In this document: positions 1 to 8,506 of the stretch, piece after piece
How positions within the stretch are numbered: position 1 is the stretch's first letter
Layout: the number at the start of each line of letters is the position of its first letter
NCBI RefSeq assembly: GCF_900231165.1
Contig: NZ_LT960614.1
Coordinates: forward strand, 3,597,501 to 3,661,500
Direction of reading: 5' to 3'
Source of the DNA: Hartmannibacter diazotrophicus
GTDB lineage: Bacteria > Pseudomonadota > Alphaproteobacteria > Rhizobiales > Pleomorphomonadaceae
Length of the DNA: 64,000 bases
Position numbers and translations under genes: made by a program
The notes under the pieces: model-generated
What the model was told of the DNA's origin: nothing
The model's database searches: none
Seen by the model: the letters and a program-made list of their open reading frames with translations, nothing else

Positions 1-1
1 C

Positions 2-208
2 GAAACGCTCGTCGACGAGACCTTGACCATGTCGATCGACGATCCGGAATACGCCCCCAAGATCAAGCGGATGATCGAGATCGCCTACACGGATATCCCG
101 CGCATCCCGCTGTGGCAGCCGGCCCTCAACGTCGCCATCAACGGAGCCTCGGACTACGAATACTGGTTCCATCGCCAGCTCGACGTCCGCACCCTCAAAG
201 GGGCATGA
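2..208 (+). CDS. ABC transporter substrate-binding protein, family 5 (C-terminal fragment)
   Basis: The frame is open from base 2 and ends at a TGA at 206-208, so only the last ~68 residues are present. The tail reads as a periplasmic dipeptide/oligopeptide-binding protein (DppA/OppA, SBP family 5). It contains the terminal stretch RIPLWQPALNVAINGASDYE typical of this family, where a helix and an aromatic-rich strand close the second lobe. The permease gene starts 4 bp downstream, which places this protein first in a classical SBP-permease-permease-ATPase operon. An internal ATG at 29 is not the real start. Substrate cannot be deduced from the fragment; the allophanate hydrolase downstream hints at a nitrogen-rich solute, which is inference. 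Confidence 0.85.
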   Translation, partial: ETLVDETLTMSIDDPEYAPKIKRMIEIAYTDIPRIPLWQPALNVAINGASDYEYWFHRQLDVRTLKGA

Positions 209-212
209 GGCC

Positions 213-1238
213 ATGGGCCTGTTCCGCAACGCCATCGTGATCAGGATCGCCCAGGCGATCCCGGTCGTGGTCGGGGTGGTGGTGATCAGCTTCATCCTCA
301 CCCGCGCCCTGCCGGGAGATCCGGCCGTCTATTTCGCCGGCCCCGCGGCCGACGACAAGTCGATCGCCGAAGTCCGGGCCAATCTCGGCCTGGACAAGCC
401 CCTGCCGCAGCAGTTCTTCATCTATGTCGGAGAACTGCTGCAGGGCGACCTCGGCAAATCGGTCTCGAGCGGCCAGCCGGTCCTGTCGGATCTGGCCAAC
501 CGGCTGCCGGCGTCGCTGGAACTGACCCTCACCGCGCTCCTCATCTCCTGCGGGATCGCCATCCCGCTGGGGGTGCTGGCGGCAACGCGGCCGGGATCCC
601 TCGTCGATCACGCCTGCCGCCTGCTGGTGACGGCCGGCGTCTCGCTGCCGACCTTCTTCACCGGCATCGTCCTGATCTACGTCTTCTATTATCTGACGGG
701 ACTGGCGCCCTCGCCGCTTGGACGGCTCGACTTCATGTATATCGAGCCTGACCATGTCACCGGCTTCTATCTCATCGACGCGGCGATCGCCGGCGACTGG
801 GAGACGTGGCTCGCCGCCCTGAAACAGCTCATCCTGCCGGCATCAACGCTCGCCCTCTTCACAATGGCGCCGATCGCCCGCATGACAAGGGCCGCCATGC
901 TTTCCGCCCTCTCGTCCGACTTCATACGCACGGCAAGGGCCGCGGGCCTGTCGGGGCGCAAGGTCCTCTTCACCTATGCCTTCCGGAACGCGCTGCTGCC
1001 GGTGATCACCACGCTCGGCATGGTCTTTTCCTTCACGCTCGGCGCCAACGTGCTGGTGGAAAAGGTCTTCGCCTGGCCGGGGATCGGCTCCTACGCGGTC
1101 GAGGCGCTTGTTGTCTCCGACTATGCCGCGGTCCAAGGCTTCGTTCTGGCCATGGCCATGCTTTTCGTCGTCCTCAACCTCGTGATCGACATCGCCTACA
1201 CGCTGATCGATCCGCGCATCGGGTTCAACGCGAAATGA
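213..1238 (+). CDS. Peptide-type ABC transporter permease (DppB family)
   Basis: A 341-residue inner-membrane permease of the DppB/OppB family. The first transmembrane helix lies at residues ~10-30, followed by a periplasmic stretch (PGDPAVYFAGP), then five further helices. The cytoplasmic EAA loop that contacts the ATPase is visible near residues 235-265 (TARAAGLSGRKVLFTYAFRN). Length and topology are normal for the family. It starts 4 bp after the substrate-binding gene and overlaps the next permease by 4 bp (ATGA), so translation is coupled. It forms a heterodimer with the following permease. The family call is firm; the transported solute is unknown. Confidence 0.93.
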   Translation: MGLFRNAIVIRIAQAIPVVVGVVVISFILTRALPGDPAVYFAGPAADDKSIAEVRANLGLDKPLPQQFFIYVGELLQGDLGKSVSSGQPVLSDLANRLPASLELTLTALLISCGIAIPLGVLAATRPGSLVDHACRLLVTAGVSLPTFFTGIVLIYVFYYLTGLAPSPLGRLDFMYIEPDHVTGFYLIDAAIAGDWETWLAALKQLILPASTLALFTMAPIARMTRAAMLSALSSDFIRTARAAGLSGRKVLFTYAFRNALLPVITTLGMVFSFTLGANVLVEKVFAWPGIGSYAVEALVVSDYAAVQGFVLAMAMLFVVLNLVIDIAYTLIDPRIGFNAK

Positions 1239-2131
1239 CGGATGCCACCATCGACACCAAGGCAGAGGTTCCGGCCCTGCCCCGCCAGTCCGGCACCTTT
1301 GAGCACATTCTCTATGTGCTGAAGGCCAACCCGGTCACCATGTTCGCCTTCGCGATCTTCGCGCTTCTGATCCTGGCGGCGATCTTCGGCCCGGCGCTCG
1401 TACCCTACGACCCGCTCGCCTCCGACGCATCGAAAGCGCTGCAGCCGCCGAACTGGCAACACTGGTTCGGCACCGACACCCTGGGGCGCGACGTCTTTAG
1501 CCGCGTGATCGTCGCGACCCGCCTGGACCTGACGCTCTCCGTCGCGGCCGTGGCGCTCTCCTTCGTCATCGGGTCGGTGCTCGGCGCCGTTGCCGGCTAC
1601 TGGGGCGGCTGGCTCGATATCGTGCTGAACCGCATTCTCGACACCATCATGGCCTTCCCGCTCTTCGTGCTCGCCATGGGCATCGTCGCGGCCATGGGCA
1701 ACACGATCGAGAACATCATCTACGCGACGGCGATCATCAACGTGCCCTTCTACGCCCGCCTCGTCCGCGCGGAGGTCAACATCCGCCGCGAGGCCGGCTT
1801 CGCCCTCGCCGCAAAGCTCTGCGGCAACTCGGACATCCGGGTTCTGGCGATGCACATCTTTCCGAACGCCCTGCCGCCGATGATGGTCCAGGTCTCGCTC
1901 AATCTCGGCTGGGCGATCCTCAACGCGGCCGGCCTCTCCTTCATCGGCCTCGGCGTGCGTCCGCCGACCGCCGAATGGGGCATCATGGTCGCCGAGGGCG
2001 CCAACAACATCGTCTCCGGCGAATGGTGGCTGGCGATCTTCCCCGGCCTTGCCCTGATGCTCGCCGTCTTCACCTTCAACCTTCTCGGCGACGGCCTGCG
2101 CGACATGGTCGACCCGCGCCGGCGCACCTGA
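1235..2131 (+). CDS. Peptide-type ABC transporter permease (DppC family)
   Basis: A 298-residue permease of the DppC/OppC family. The ATG at 1235 is chosen because it overlaps the TGA of the preceding permease. The frame is open further upstream, but that region lies inside the preceding gene. The N-terminus is cytoplasmic, the first helix is at residues ~33-53, and the OppC-type periplasmic motif with HWFGTDTLGRDVFSRVI is at ~75-92. Five more helices follow, and the EAA loop is near AKLCGNSDIRVLAMHIFPNA. The next gene, for the fused ATPase, begins 13 bp downstream. Together the two permeases form the channel. Confidence 0.93.
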   Translation: MTDATIDTKAEVPALPRQSGTFEHILYVLKANPVTMFAFAIFALLILAAIFGPALVPYDPLASDASKALQPPNWQHWFGTDTLGRDVFSRVIVATRLDLTLSVAAVALSFVIGSVLGAVAGYWGGWLDIVLNRILDTIMAFPLFVLAMGIVAAMGNTIENIIYATAIINVPFYARLVRAEVNIRREAGFALAAKLCGNSDIRVLAMHIFPNALPPMMVQVSLNLGWAILNAAGLSFIGLGVRPPTAEWGIMVAEGANNIVSGEWWLAIFPGLALMLAVFTFNLLGDGLRDMVDPRRRT

Positions 2132-2144
2132 CGGGGGACCGATC

Positions 2145-3773
2145 ATGCTGTCCATCAAAGATCTGGCCGTTTCCTTCAAGACGCGGCGCGGCGAAGTGGA
2201 TGCCGTGCGCGGCATCACGCTGGAGATCGCCAAGGGCGAAACACTGGGGATCGTTGGCGAATCCGGCTCCGGCAAGTCGGTCACCTCCTACGCCCTGATG
2301 CGCATCCTCGATGCCGGGGGGCGCATCAAGGCCGGCGAGATCACCTACTCCGGCATCGACCTGAAACGTGCCTCGGAGCGCCAGATGCGCGATATCCGCG
2401 GCCGCGAGATCTCGATGATCTTCCAGAACCCGCGCGCTGCCCTCAATCCGATCCGCAAGGTCGGTCACCAGATCGAGGACGTGCTGATCCAGCATGGCCG
2501 CGCTACCCGTCGCACGGCGCGGGAGGAGGCGATCAAGGCGCTGGAGGCCGTCCGCATCCGCGACGCCGAAGCCCGCTATGACGCCTATCCCTTCGAGCTT
2601 TCCGGCGGCATGTGCCAGCGCATCGTCATCGCCATTGCGCTCGCCTGCGATCCGCAGCTCATCATCGCCGACGAGCCAACGACAGGCCTCGACATTACCA
2701 CCCAGAAGGCGGTGATGGACCTGATGGCCGACCTTATCCGCGAGCGCGGCATGAGTTCGCTGCTCATCACCCACGACCTCGGTCTTGCCGCCCAATACTG
2801 CCACCGCATCGTGGTGATGAAGGACGGCGAACTGGTGGAAGCGGGCGCGGCCGACGAACTCTTTGCAAGCCCCAAGCACCCCTATACCCAGAAGCTTGTC
2901 GATGCGACGCCCCGCCATGATGCGACGATCCGCGACCTGCTGCCGGCCGAAATCCGCACCCCGATGCCCGAGCACACGCCGGCCGACAAGCCACTCCTGG
3001 AGGTGATCAACCTCGTCAAGACCTATCAGGGCAAGTCCGGCCCCGTGCATGCGGTCAAGGGCATCTCCTTTTCGGTGAAGGCAGGCCAGAGCGTCGGCCT
3101 CGTCGGGGAATCCGGCTGCGGCAAGTCCACCACCTCCTCCATGATCGTGCGCCTGCTGGACCGCACCAGCGGCGAGATCCTCTTCGACGGCAAGGACATC
3201 GGCGAGATTTCCTGCCGCGACTTCATCAAGGATCCGATGCGCTCGCAGATCCAGATGGTCTTCCAGGACGCCACCGACAGCCTCAATCCCCGTCACACCT
3301 CGCGCCAGTCGATCGCCGAGCCGCTGAAATGTCTCGCCCACATGGGCGCGAAGGAACGGACGGCGCGGATCGAGGAACTGGCCGATCTGGTCGGCCTGCC
3401 CCGCCCGCTGCTCGACCGCTTCCCGCATCAGCTGTCCGGCGGCCAAAAGGCCCGCGTCGGGATTGCCCGCGCCATCGCGCTGAACCCGAAGTTCCTCATC
3501 CTCGACGAGCCGACCGCCGCCCTCGACGTTTCGATCCAGGCGGTCGTCCTCAACCTCCTTGTCGACCTCAGGGCCAAGCTCGGCATGAGCTATCTCTTCG
3601 TCAGCCACGACCTCCATGTCGTCCGGCTGCTTTGCGACCATGTCGTGGTGATGAAGGGCGGCGAGATCGTCGAGGCCGGCCCGGCCAATGAGGTGATGGA
3701 GAACCCCTCGCATCCCTATACCCGCGAACTGCTGTCCGCCGCGCCGAAGCCGCCGGAGCGAAAGGCGGCCTGA
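2145..3773 (+). CDS. Fused dual-ATPase subunit of peptide-type ABC transporter (DppD-DppF)
   Basis: A 542-residue protein with two complete nucleotide-binding domains in tandem. Domain 1 has Walker A GESGSGKS near residue 40, signature LSGGM, and Walker B LIIADEPTTGLD. Domain 2 has Walker A GESGCGKS near residue 323, signature LSGGQ, and Walker [13 protein letters not shown]. Each half ends in an oligopeptide-transporter C-terminal extension (SPKHPYTQKL; NPSHPYTRELLSA). In Escherichia coli these are separate DppD and DppF proteins; the fused form is common in rhizobia. It powers the two permeases encoded just upstream. Both ATP sites look intact. Confidence 0.93.
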   Translation: MLSIKDLAVSFKTRRGEVDAVRGITLEIAKGETLGIVGESGSGKSVTSYALMRILDAGGRIKAGEITYSGIDLKRASERQMRDIRGREISMIFQNPRAALNPIRKVGHQIEDVLIQHGRATRRTAREEAIKALEAVRIRDAEARYDAYPFELSGGMCQRIVIAIALACDPQLIIADEPTTGLDITTQKAVMDLMADLIRERGMSSLLITHDLGLAAQYCHRIVVMKDGELVEAGAADELFASPKHPYTQKLVDATPRHDATIRDLLPAEIRTPMPEHTPADKPLLEVINLVKTYQGKSGPVHAVKGISFSVKAGQSVGLVGESGCGKSTTSSMIVRLLDRTSGEILFDGKDIGEISCRDFIKDPMRSQIQMVFQDATDSLNPRHTSRQSIAEPLKCLAHMGAKERTARIEELADLVGLPRPLLDRFPHQLSGGQKARVGIARAIALNPKFLILDEPTAALDVSIQAVVLNLLVDLRAKLGMSYLFVSHDLHVVRLLCDHVVVMKGGEIVEAGPANEVMENPSHPYTRELLSAAPKPPERKAA

Positions 3774-3904
3774 CCGCTCGGTCCGGATGACAAGCACCCG
3801 AAACCGGTGAACTATCCTTCGCCCCCTTCAGGCCCGCCGCTGTCAAAGCAGGACCCTGGAAGAGCGCCAAGAACAACGACCAATCATTGCCAGGAACGTC
3901 TTCG

Positions 3905-5740
3905 ATGCGCGATCTGCCCTTCACCCTTCCCGCCCTGCGAGAGGCCTACGCGGCCGGTGCGTCCCCGAAAGATGTGATCGCGGAAGTCTATCGCCGGATC
4001 GCGAACGTGAACGATCCCGGCATCTTCATTCATCTGCGCGACGAAGCGGAAGCGGAGAGCGAAGCCGAAAGCCTTGGTGCCTTCGATCCGGCAAAGCCGC
4101 TCTGGGGCATTCCCTTCGCCGTCAAGGACAACATCGACGTCGCCGGCATGCCGACGACGGCTGCTTGCCCCGATTTTTCCTATGACCCCGAAGCCGACGC
4201 CTTTGTCGTCGCAAGGCTCCGCGCGGCCGGCGCCATCGTCATCGGCAAGACCAACCTCGACCAGTTTGCCGCCGGCCTCGTTGGCGTGCGCTCGCCCTAC
4301 CCGATCCCGAAGAACGCGCTCGATCCGGCCATCGTGCCCGGCGGATCCTCGTCCGGCTCCGGCGTCGTCGTCGCCCACGGTATCGTGCCCTTCTCGCTCG
4401 GAACCGATACCGCCGGCTCCGGCCGCGTTCCGGCTGCGCTCAACAACATCGTCGGTCTGAAACCCAGCCTCGGCGCCTTCTCGGCGACAGGCGTCGTCCC
4501 AGCCTGCCGCAGCCTCGACACGATCTCGGTCTTCGCCATGACCGTCGACGACGCCTACGCCGTCTTCGAACTGGCGACCGCCTATGACCCGGCGGACGCC
4601 TGGTCGCGGAAAATCCCCGCGCCGCCCCTGTCGCCGGTTCCCCCGGCGCTCAGGATCGGCATCCCCGATGCAGCCTCCATCGAATTTTGCGGCGACGACG
4701 TCCAGAAGGCGTCCTTCGATGCGACTGTCGCGCGTCTCAAGGACATGGGCGCGGCGATCGTGCCGGTCGATTTCACGCCGCTCTATGCCGTGGCCCGGAT
4801 GCTCTACGAAGGCGCATGGGTCGCCGAGCGCCATGCCGTGATCGAGGACCGCCTGCGGGACAAGCCCGAGACTGTGCATCCCGTGACGCGCACCATCGTG
4901 GAAAAGGCCCTGCCGCTGACAGCAACCGATGCCTTCCGCGGCATCTACCGGCTGAAGGACCTGATCCGGCAGGCCGAACCCGCCCTTGCCTCCGTCGACC
5001 TTCTCTGCGTGCCGACGATGCCGACCTTCTACACCGTCGCCGATCTTGAAGCCGACCCGATCGGACCCAACTCCCGGCTCGGCACCTACACAAACTTCGT
5101 CAACCTCATGGACATGTGCGGCATCGCCGTGCCGGTCGCCGCCCGCTCGGATAGTCGCCCCGGCAGCGTCACGCTGCTGGCGCCAAAGGGCCGTGACAGC
5201 CTTGTCGCCAGCCTTGCCCGCAACCTCGAGGTCGTTGCCGGACGCACCCTCGGCGCAACGACGTGGCCGTCACCCGCCCTCTCCCAGGCGCCCAATGCCG
5301 TTTCGGTTCGGGACGACGAGATCGCCATCGCCGTCTGCGGCGCCCACATGTCCGGCATGCCGCTCAATCCCGGCTTCGTGGACTTCGGCGCCCGTTTCCT
5401 CGGCGCGGCAAGCACCGCTCCTGTCTACCGGCTCTTCGCACTCTCAAAGCTGAGCCCTGAGCGTCCCGGCCTCGTGCAGGTGGGAAAGGACAAGGGCGCC
5501 GCCATCGATCTGGAACTCTGGTCGCTGCCCCGCGCACGGTTTGCCGATTTCCTGCTGACGATCGCGCCGCCGCTCGGAATCGGGTCCGTCCTGCTCGCCG
5601 ATGGAACGGCGGTGCCGGGCTTTCTCTGTGAGGCGATTGCGGGCGACGAGACGAGCGACATCACGCACTACGGCGGCTGGCGGCCCTATGTTCAGAGTCT
5701 TGAAAGGTCGCAGGAACGCGCGGTCGCGGTCAAAGCCTGA
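3905..5740 (+). CDS. atzF: Allophanate hydrolase AtzF
   Basis: A 611-residue enzyme with an N-terminal amidase-signature domain (residues ~1-440) and a C-terminal domain (~460-600) characteristic of AtzF/DUR1,2 allophanate hydrolases. It would hydrolyse allophanate or urea-1,3-dicarboxylate to ammonia and CO2. The Ser-cisSer-Lys triad is visible: Lys in PFAVKDNIDVAG, the cis-Ser in GGSSSGSG, and the nucleophile Ser in GTDTAGSGRVPA. The C-terminal domain carries CGAHMSGMPLN and PVYRLFAL, as expected. An ATG at 3905 has AGGA 9 bp upstream; a TTG at 3887 is a weaker alternative. It follows the peptide-type transporter by 131 bp with no terminator between them. It is the last step shared by the cyanuric acid and biuret routes encoded at 51-62 kb. 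Confidence 0.93.
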   Translation: MRDLPFTLPALREAYAAGASPKDVIAEVYRRIANVNDPGIFIHLRDEAEAESEAESLGAFDPAKPLWGIPFAVKDNIDVAGMPTTAACPDFSYDPEADAFVVARLRAAGAIVIGKTNLDQFAAGLVGVRSPYPIPKNALDPAIVPGGSSSGSGVVVAHGIVPFSLGTDTAGSGRVPAALNNIVGLKPSLGAFSATGVVPACRSLDTISVFAMTVDDAYAVFELATAYDPADAWSRKIPAPPLSPVPPALRIGIPDAASIEFCGDDVQKASFDATVARLKDMGAAIVPVDFTPLYAVARMLYEGAWVAERHAVIEDRLRDKPETVHPVTRTIVEKALPLTATDAFRGIYRLKDLIRQAEPALASVDLLCVPTMPTFYTVADLEADPIGPNSRLGTYTNFVNLMDMCGIAVPVAARSDSRPGSVTLLAPKGRDSLVASLARNLEVVAGRTLGATTWPSPALSQAPNAVSVRDDEIAIAVCGAHMSGMPLNPGFVDFGARFLGAASTAPVYRLFALSKLSPERPGLVQVGKDKGAAIDLELWSLPRARFADFLLTIAPPLGIGSVLLADGTAVPGFLCEAIAGDETSDITHYGGWRPYVQSLERSQERAVAVKA

Positions 5741-5760
5741 AAAGGGCATGAGCGGCCAAT

Positions 5761-5789
5761 GAGCCGGCTGCCGGACGTAAGCCGGCTCA
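5761..5789 (+). terminator. Hairpin after atzF
   Basis: Perfect 9-bp inverted repeat GAGCCGGCT / AGCCGGCTC with a 10-nt loop, starting 20 bp after the atzF stop. There is no T-run behind it, so it may act as an mRNA 3'-end stabiliser or Rho-assisted terminator rather than a classical intrinsic terminator. Confidence 0.5.
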
Positions 5790-6532
5790 GCCACCGTAAC
5801 CGGATGGACCGTAATCACCGGCAAGCTGAAAACATCTGCGCCGCGCATACTGATGGCAACAAAATATTGCAATGCAGCATGAAAAATCGACGGACCATCC
5901 ATCAAGATGATGAAGTAAATCTATCGTAACTTCTTTACTTAAACTTATACGTAGTTATACGAATCAGCGTGAATACATACAAGTTTTTATTTTCAGCCGA
6001 GGACGCGATCAAACTCCGTCCCAGGGCGGAAATAAACTCAATATTTTCAAGGATATATTTTGAATCCCGTCATCGACCGCACCGGCAGAAAATTATCCCC
6101 TGAACGACGCTCCCGGGCGGATGCCACGGATCGGCAATCACAAATTTTGAGCCCCGATCACGCCCGGTTTGGGCAAGCCGCGCGCGCCGGATATGGAAAA
6201 CTTCCGCGCGAAGAGGCAAACCTAACCATTTGAAAAAGGGGATTTTCAGGATTTTGAACTCAACCTATACGGGAGAGTAGAGCGCGTTGGCGCGATCGGT
6301 CCTGCGGCACCGGGACTCGATCCAAATGACACTTAAGCAATTTTTTCGACAGCCACGCCCTGAAATGGCCAAATCTTTCACACTTCATAAACCATGGGCG
6401 CGCATCCTTTTTTTGGGATGGCACTGTCGCAAGACTAGTGGTCACCCTTTCGCAGCGACCGTGACGCCTGCTGCGAAATGAACGCCGGCTCCTGGGCCGG
6501 CATGGTGAAGCTTACTGAATGCGGAAACGAGT
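5790..6532. other. Non-coding AT-rich interval
   Basis: About 740 bp without a convincing gene. Bases ~5860-6070 are markedly AT-rich against the GC-rich background and contain repeated TTATACG-type half sites (around 5944-5960), which suggests promoter or regulator-binding DNA. A GC-rich 6-bp hairpin (GCCGGC/GCCGGC, 6483-6500) precedes the small gene at 6533. Short open frames here lack ribosome-binding sites. Confidence 0.5.
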
Positions 6533-6844
6533 ATGGCTTCCTTCGCACTCATCTCTGGTATCGTCTTTGCGGCGACGGTTTACATCTTGATGGCGGCAGG
6601 CTTCGCAATGGCCAGCTGCATGGAGATGGTCGCTACGCGGAAACACTCCCGCACAAGACTGCTGCTCACGGTCCTCGCGAGCGCTATATGGCCCATAACA
6701 GGCGCCATTGTCTTTATCTACGCGCAGCTTTTCGGCTCTCACGCGCACTACGATCAGTCGTCCGACCCGAATGTCGTGTCGATTGACGAGCAGCGCCGTG
6801 AACGGCGCCGTCAGAAGATCATGGTCGCCAAACAGGTTCCCTGA
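6533..6844 (+). CDS. Small membrane protein, unknown function
   Basis: A predicted 103-residue protein with two hydrophobic helices (residues ~5-27 and ~43-66). A basic cytoplasmic tail follows (EQRRERRRQKIMVAK), so both ends probably face the cytoplasm by the positive-inside rule. The start codon is preceded only by a weak GGAAACGAG. It converges on the small gene at 6887-7174, with hairpins in between. It lies near the sugar transferase at 7551, and rhizobial exopolysaccharide loci often carry small membrane regulators, but I see no specific similarity to ExoX. Coding status is likely rather than certain. Confidence 0.55.
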   Translation: MASFALISGIVFAATVYILMAAGFAMASCMEMVATRKHSRTRLLLTVLASAIWPITGAIVFIYAQLFGSHAHYDQSSDPNVVSIDEQRRERRRQKIMVAKQVP

Positions 6845-6888
6845 CACGGCCTTGTGCCTGTCAGGCCACCTGTCCGGCCTTGATTTTT
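6842..6888. terminator. Convergent-gene hairpins with T-rich tail
   Basis: Two short hairpins sit back to back. The first is GACA(c)GGC/GCCTGTC at 6842-6861. The second is AGGCC/GGCCT at 6863-6880, followed by TGATTTTT. They lie exactly between the converging small genes and would serve the plus-strand gene. Confidence 0.45.
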
Positions 6889-7174
6889 ACTGCGGCCGCA
6901 TGGCGTGAGCCGGCCTCTTGCGCGCAGTCTTTGAGCCTGCCTTCGCCGGCCTCGTGTCCGGGGCGGTTTCCATGCGCCCGCTGTGGCGGAGAATCATGGA
7001 CACCAGCGCCGCGATCTGAAACGCGAAGGATGCAAGCAGCGCTTGACCGATGCCAAATCCGAGCATGCCGATCAGGGCGGCGACGAAAAGGGCACCAAGC
7101 AGCACGCTGAACAGACCGCCACGCAGGCCAAGCCCGAACCCGCAAAGGGCAGCAAGTGCAACTGAAACAGACAT
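6887..7174 (-). CDS. Small membrane protein, unknown function
   Basis: A predicted 95-residue protein. Residues ~1-62 are almost entirely hydrophobic and form two or three helices rich in Gly, Ala and Leu. A basic tail follows (RPAKAGSKTARKRPAH). The ATG at 7174 has GAGGAA 8 bp upstream, which supports translation. An inverted repeat lies 62 bp upstream of the start. I do not recognise a family. Confidence 0.55.
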   Translation of the reverse strand: MSVSVALAALCGFGLGLRGGLFSVLLGALFVAALIGMLGFGIGQALLASFAFQIAALVSMILRHSGRMETAPDTRPAKAGSKTARKRPAHAMRPQ

Positions 7175-7235
7175 CGGTCGTCTTCCTCAGCGAAACTTCG
7201 ATGTCCGTATAGTGGCACAATGGACTTACATCCTT

Positions 7236-7265
7236 GTTAAGTAATGGGGAAAACGCCCGCTTAAC
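7236..7265. promoter_or_regulatory. Inverted repeat in the divergent promoter region
   Basis: GTTAAG / CTTAAC arms with inner complementary GGG/CCC around an AAAA centre. It sits between the minus-strand small gene (start 7174) and the plus-strand sugar transferase (start 7551). The rest of the 7175-7550 interval has no gene; it could hold the promoters for both. Confidence 0.35.
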
Positions 7266-7550
7266 AGGAATGGTCGCATTTGTGCCGTCATCGGAGGCAA
7301 TTTGTTAGGCAAGGTTTGACCGGAAGATTCGGCATCCCGACTCGGCGTTGGGAGCGGTAGCCAAACTGCCACAGTCTCCAAGCATCCTGTCGACCGAGCT
7401 CAAAATGCGTTGCATTGGAAGGGCCATATGCTTTATAACTCGTTAAAACCTAGGCAAAAAAATTACTGCAAAGGCATTAAGAATTTTCGGGAATGCCCTC
7501 AGCAATGCAACGACGCTCGTCTCCTGCGTTGAGTGAAGGAGTTGGGTTGA

Positions 7551-8441
7551 ATGCAGAATGAGGACAGCATCTATTTTCTCGGTCTGGTGGCTGATTCATC
7601 TCCTCGCGCAGCCGGAAGCGATTCTTCAGAGGATAGCTTTCACTCGACTTTGAACGAGACGAACGATCATGCCGTATCCGGCGGAGAGGGAGAGCAGCGA
7701 CCAAATCCCACGGTTTCTGCGACTGGAGGCATTTTTAACGTGCTGTCGTTCATCAATTTTAACGCAAGTACAGACATGACCTCGACGCTCGGGCGCAATA
7801 GCAGCAGCCTTGATAAGAAGTTGTCGCCCAGGGTCATCCAACTCAAGATCAAGCGCGCGATCGACGTTGTCTTCGCGCTGCTCGGACTATGGTTTCTCTC
7901 GCCGCTCTTCATCGCAGTCGCCTGCCTGATCAAGCTTGAGAGCCGCGGACCGGTCTTCTTCCGTCAGGACAGAACGGGCCTTGACAATTCCACCTTCGAA
8001 ATTCTCAAGTTCCGTACGATGTACCTTGATCTGTGCGACTTCTCCGGGGTCGAGCAGACCGCGCCGAACGATGCCCGCGTGACGCGGATCGGGCGCGTCC
8101 TGAGGCGGACCAACATCGACGAACTGCCCCAGTTCATCAACATTCTGCGGGGCGACATGTCCCTCATCGGGCCGCGGCCGCATGTGCCCAACATGCTTGC
8201 CGCCGATCTGCCCTACGAGGAACTGGTCGAGAATTATCCTTTGCGCCACATGGTACGCCCGGGCCTCACCGGCCTTGCCCAGTCCCATGGTCTCCGCGGC
8301 CCGACGATCGACAGGGGCCCTTCCGTCAAGCGCATCGAATACGACCTCGAATATATCGAACGGTTCTCTCTCTGGCTGGATCTGGAGATCATGGTGCGGA
8401 CCGTCATCCGGGAACTCAAGAACTGCGGCCAGGGGTTCTGA
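7551..8441 (+). CDS. Polyprenyl-phosphate sugar-1-phosphate transferase (ExoY/WcaJ family)
   Basis: A 296-residue enzyme that would transfer a hexose-1-phosphate to undecaprenyl phosphate, the first membrane step of exopolysaccharide or O-unit assembly. Residues ~1-95 form a Ser/Asn-rich non-conserved head. One membrane hairpin lies at ~105-130. The bacterial sugar transferase core follows, with KFRTMY near residue 148, DELPQFINILRGDMSLIGPRP near 190, and RPGLTGLAQ near 240. The ATG has AAGGAG 9 bp upstream. A metallophosphatase follows after 65 bp. No glycosyltransferases or polymerase genes are adjacent, so this is an orphan priming enzyme. Sugar identity is unknown. Confidence 0.88.
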   Translation: MQNEDSIYFLGLVADSSPRAAGSDSSEDSFHSTLNETNDHAVSGGEGEQRPNPTVSATGGIFNVLSFINFNASTDMTSTLGRNSSSLDKKLSPRVIQLKIKRAIDVVFALLGLWFLSPLFIAVACLIKLESRGPVFFRQDRTGLDNSTFEILKFRTMYLDLCDFSGVEQTAPNDARVTRIGRVLRRTNIDELPQFINILRGDMSLIGPRPHVPNMLAADLPYEELVENYPLRHMVRPGLTGLAQSHGLRGPTIDRGPSVKRIEYDLEYIERFSLWLDLEIMVRTVIRELKNCGQGF

Positions 8442-8506
8442 GGCCGTAACGAATTACTAAGCTTTAGGCTTGAACGTCGGCGGGGGCTCACGCAAGCTCG
8501 TATCGA

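Noticed and set aside
6533-6844. Naming the small membrane protein ExoX (exopolysaccharide repressor)
   Set aside because: Only size and nearness to a sugar transferase fit; no sequence resemblance could be supported.
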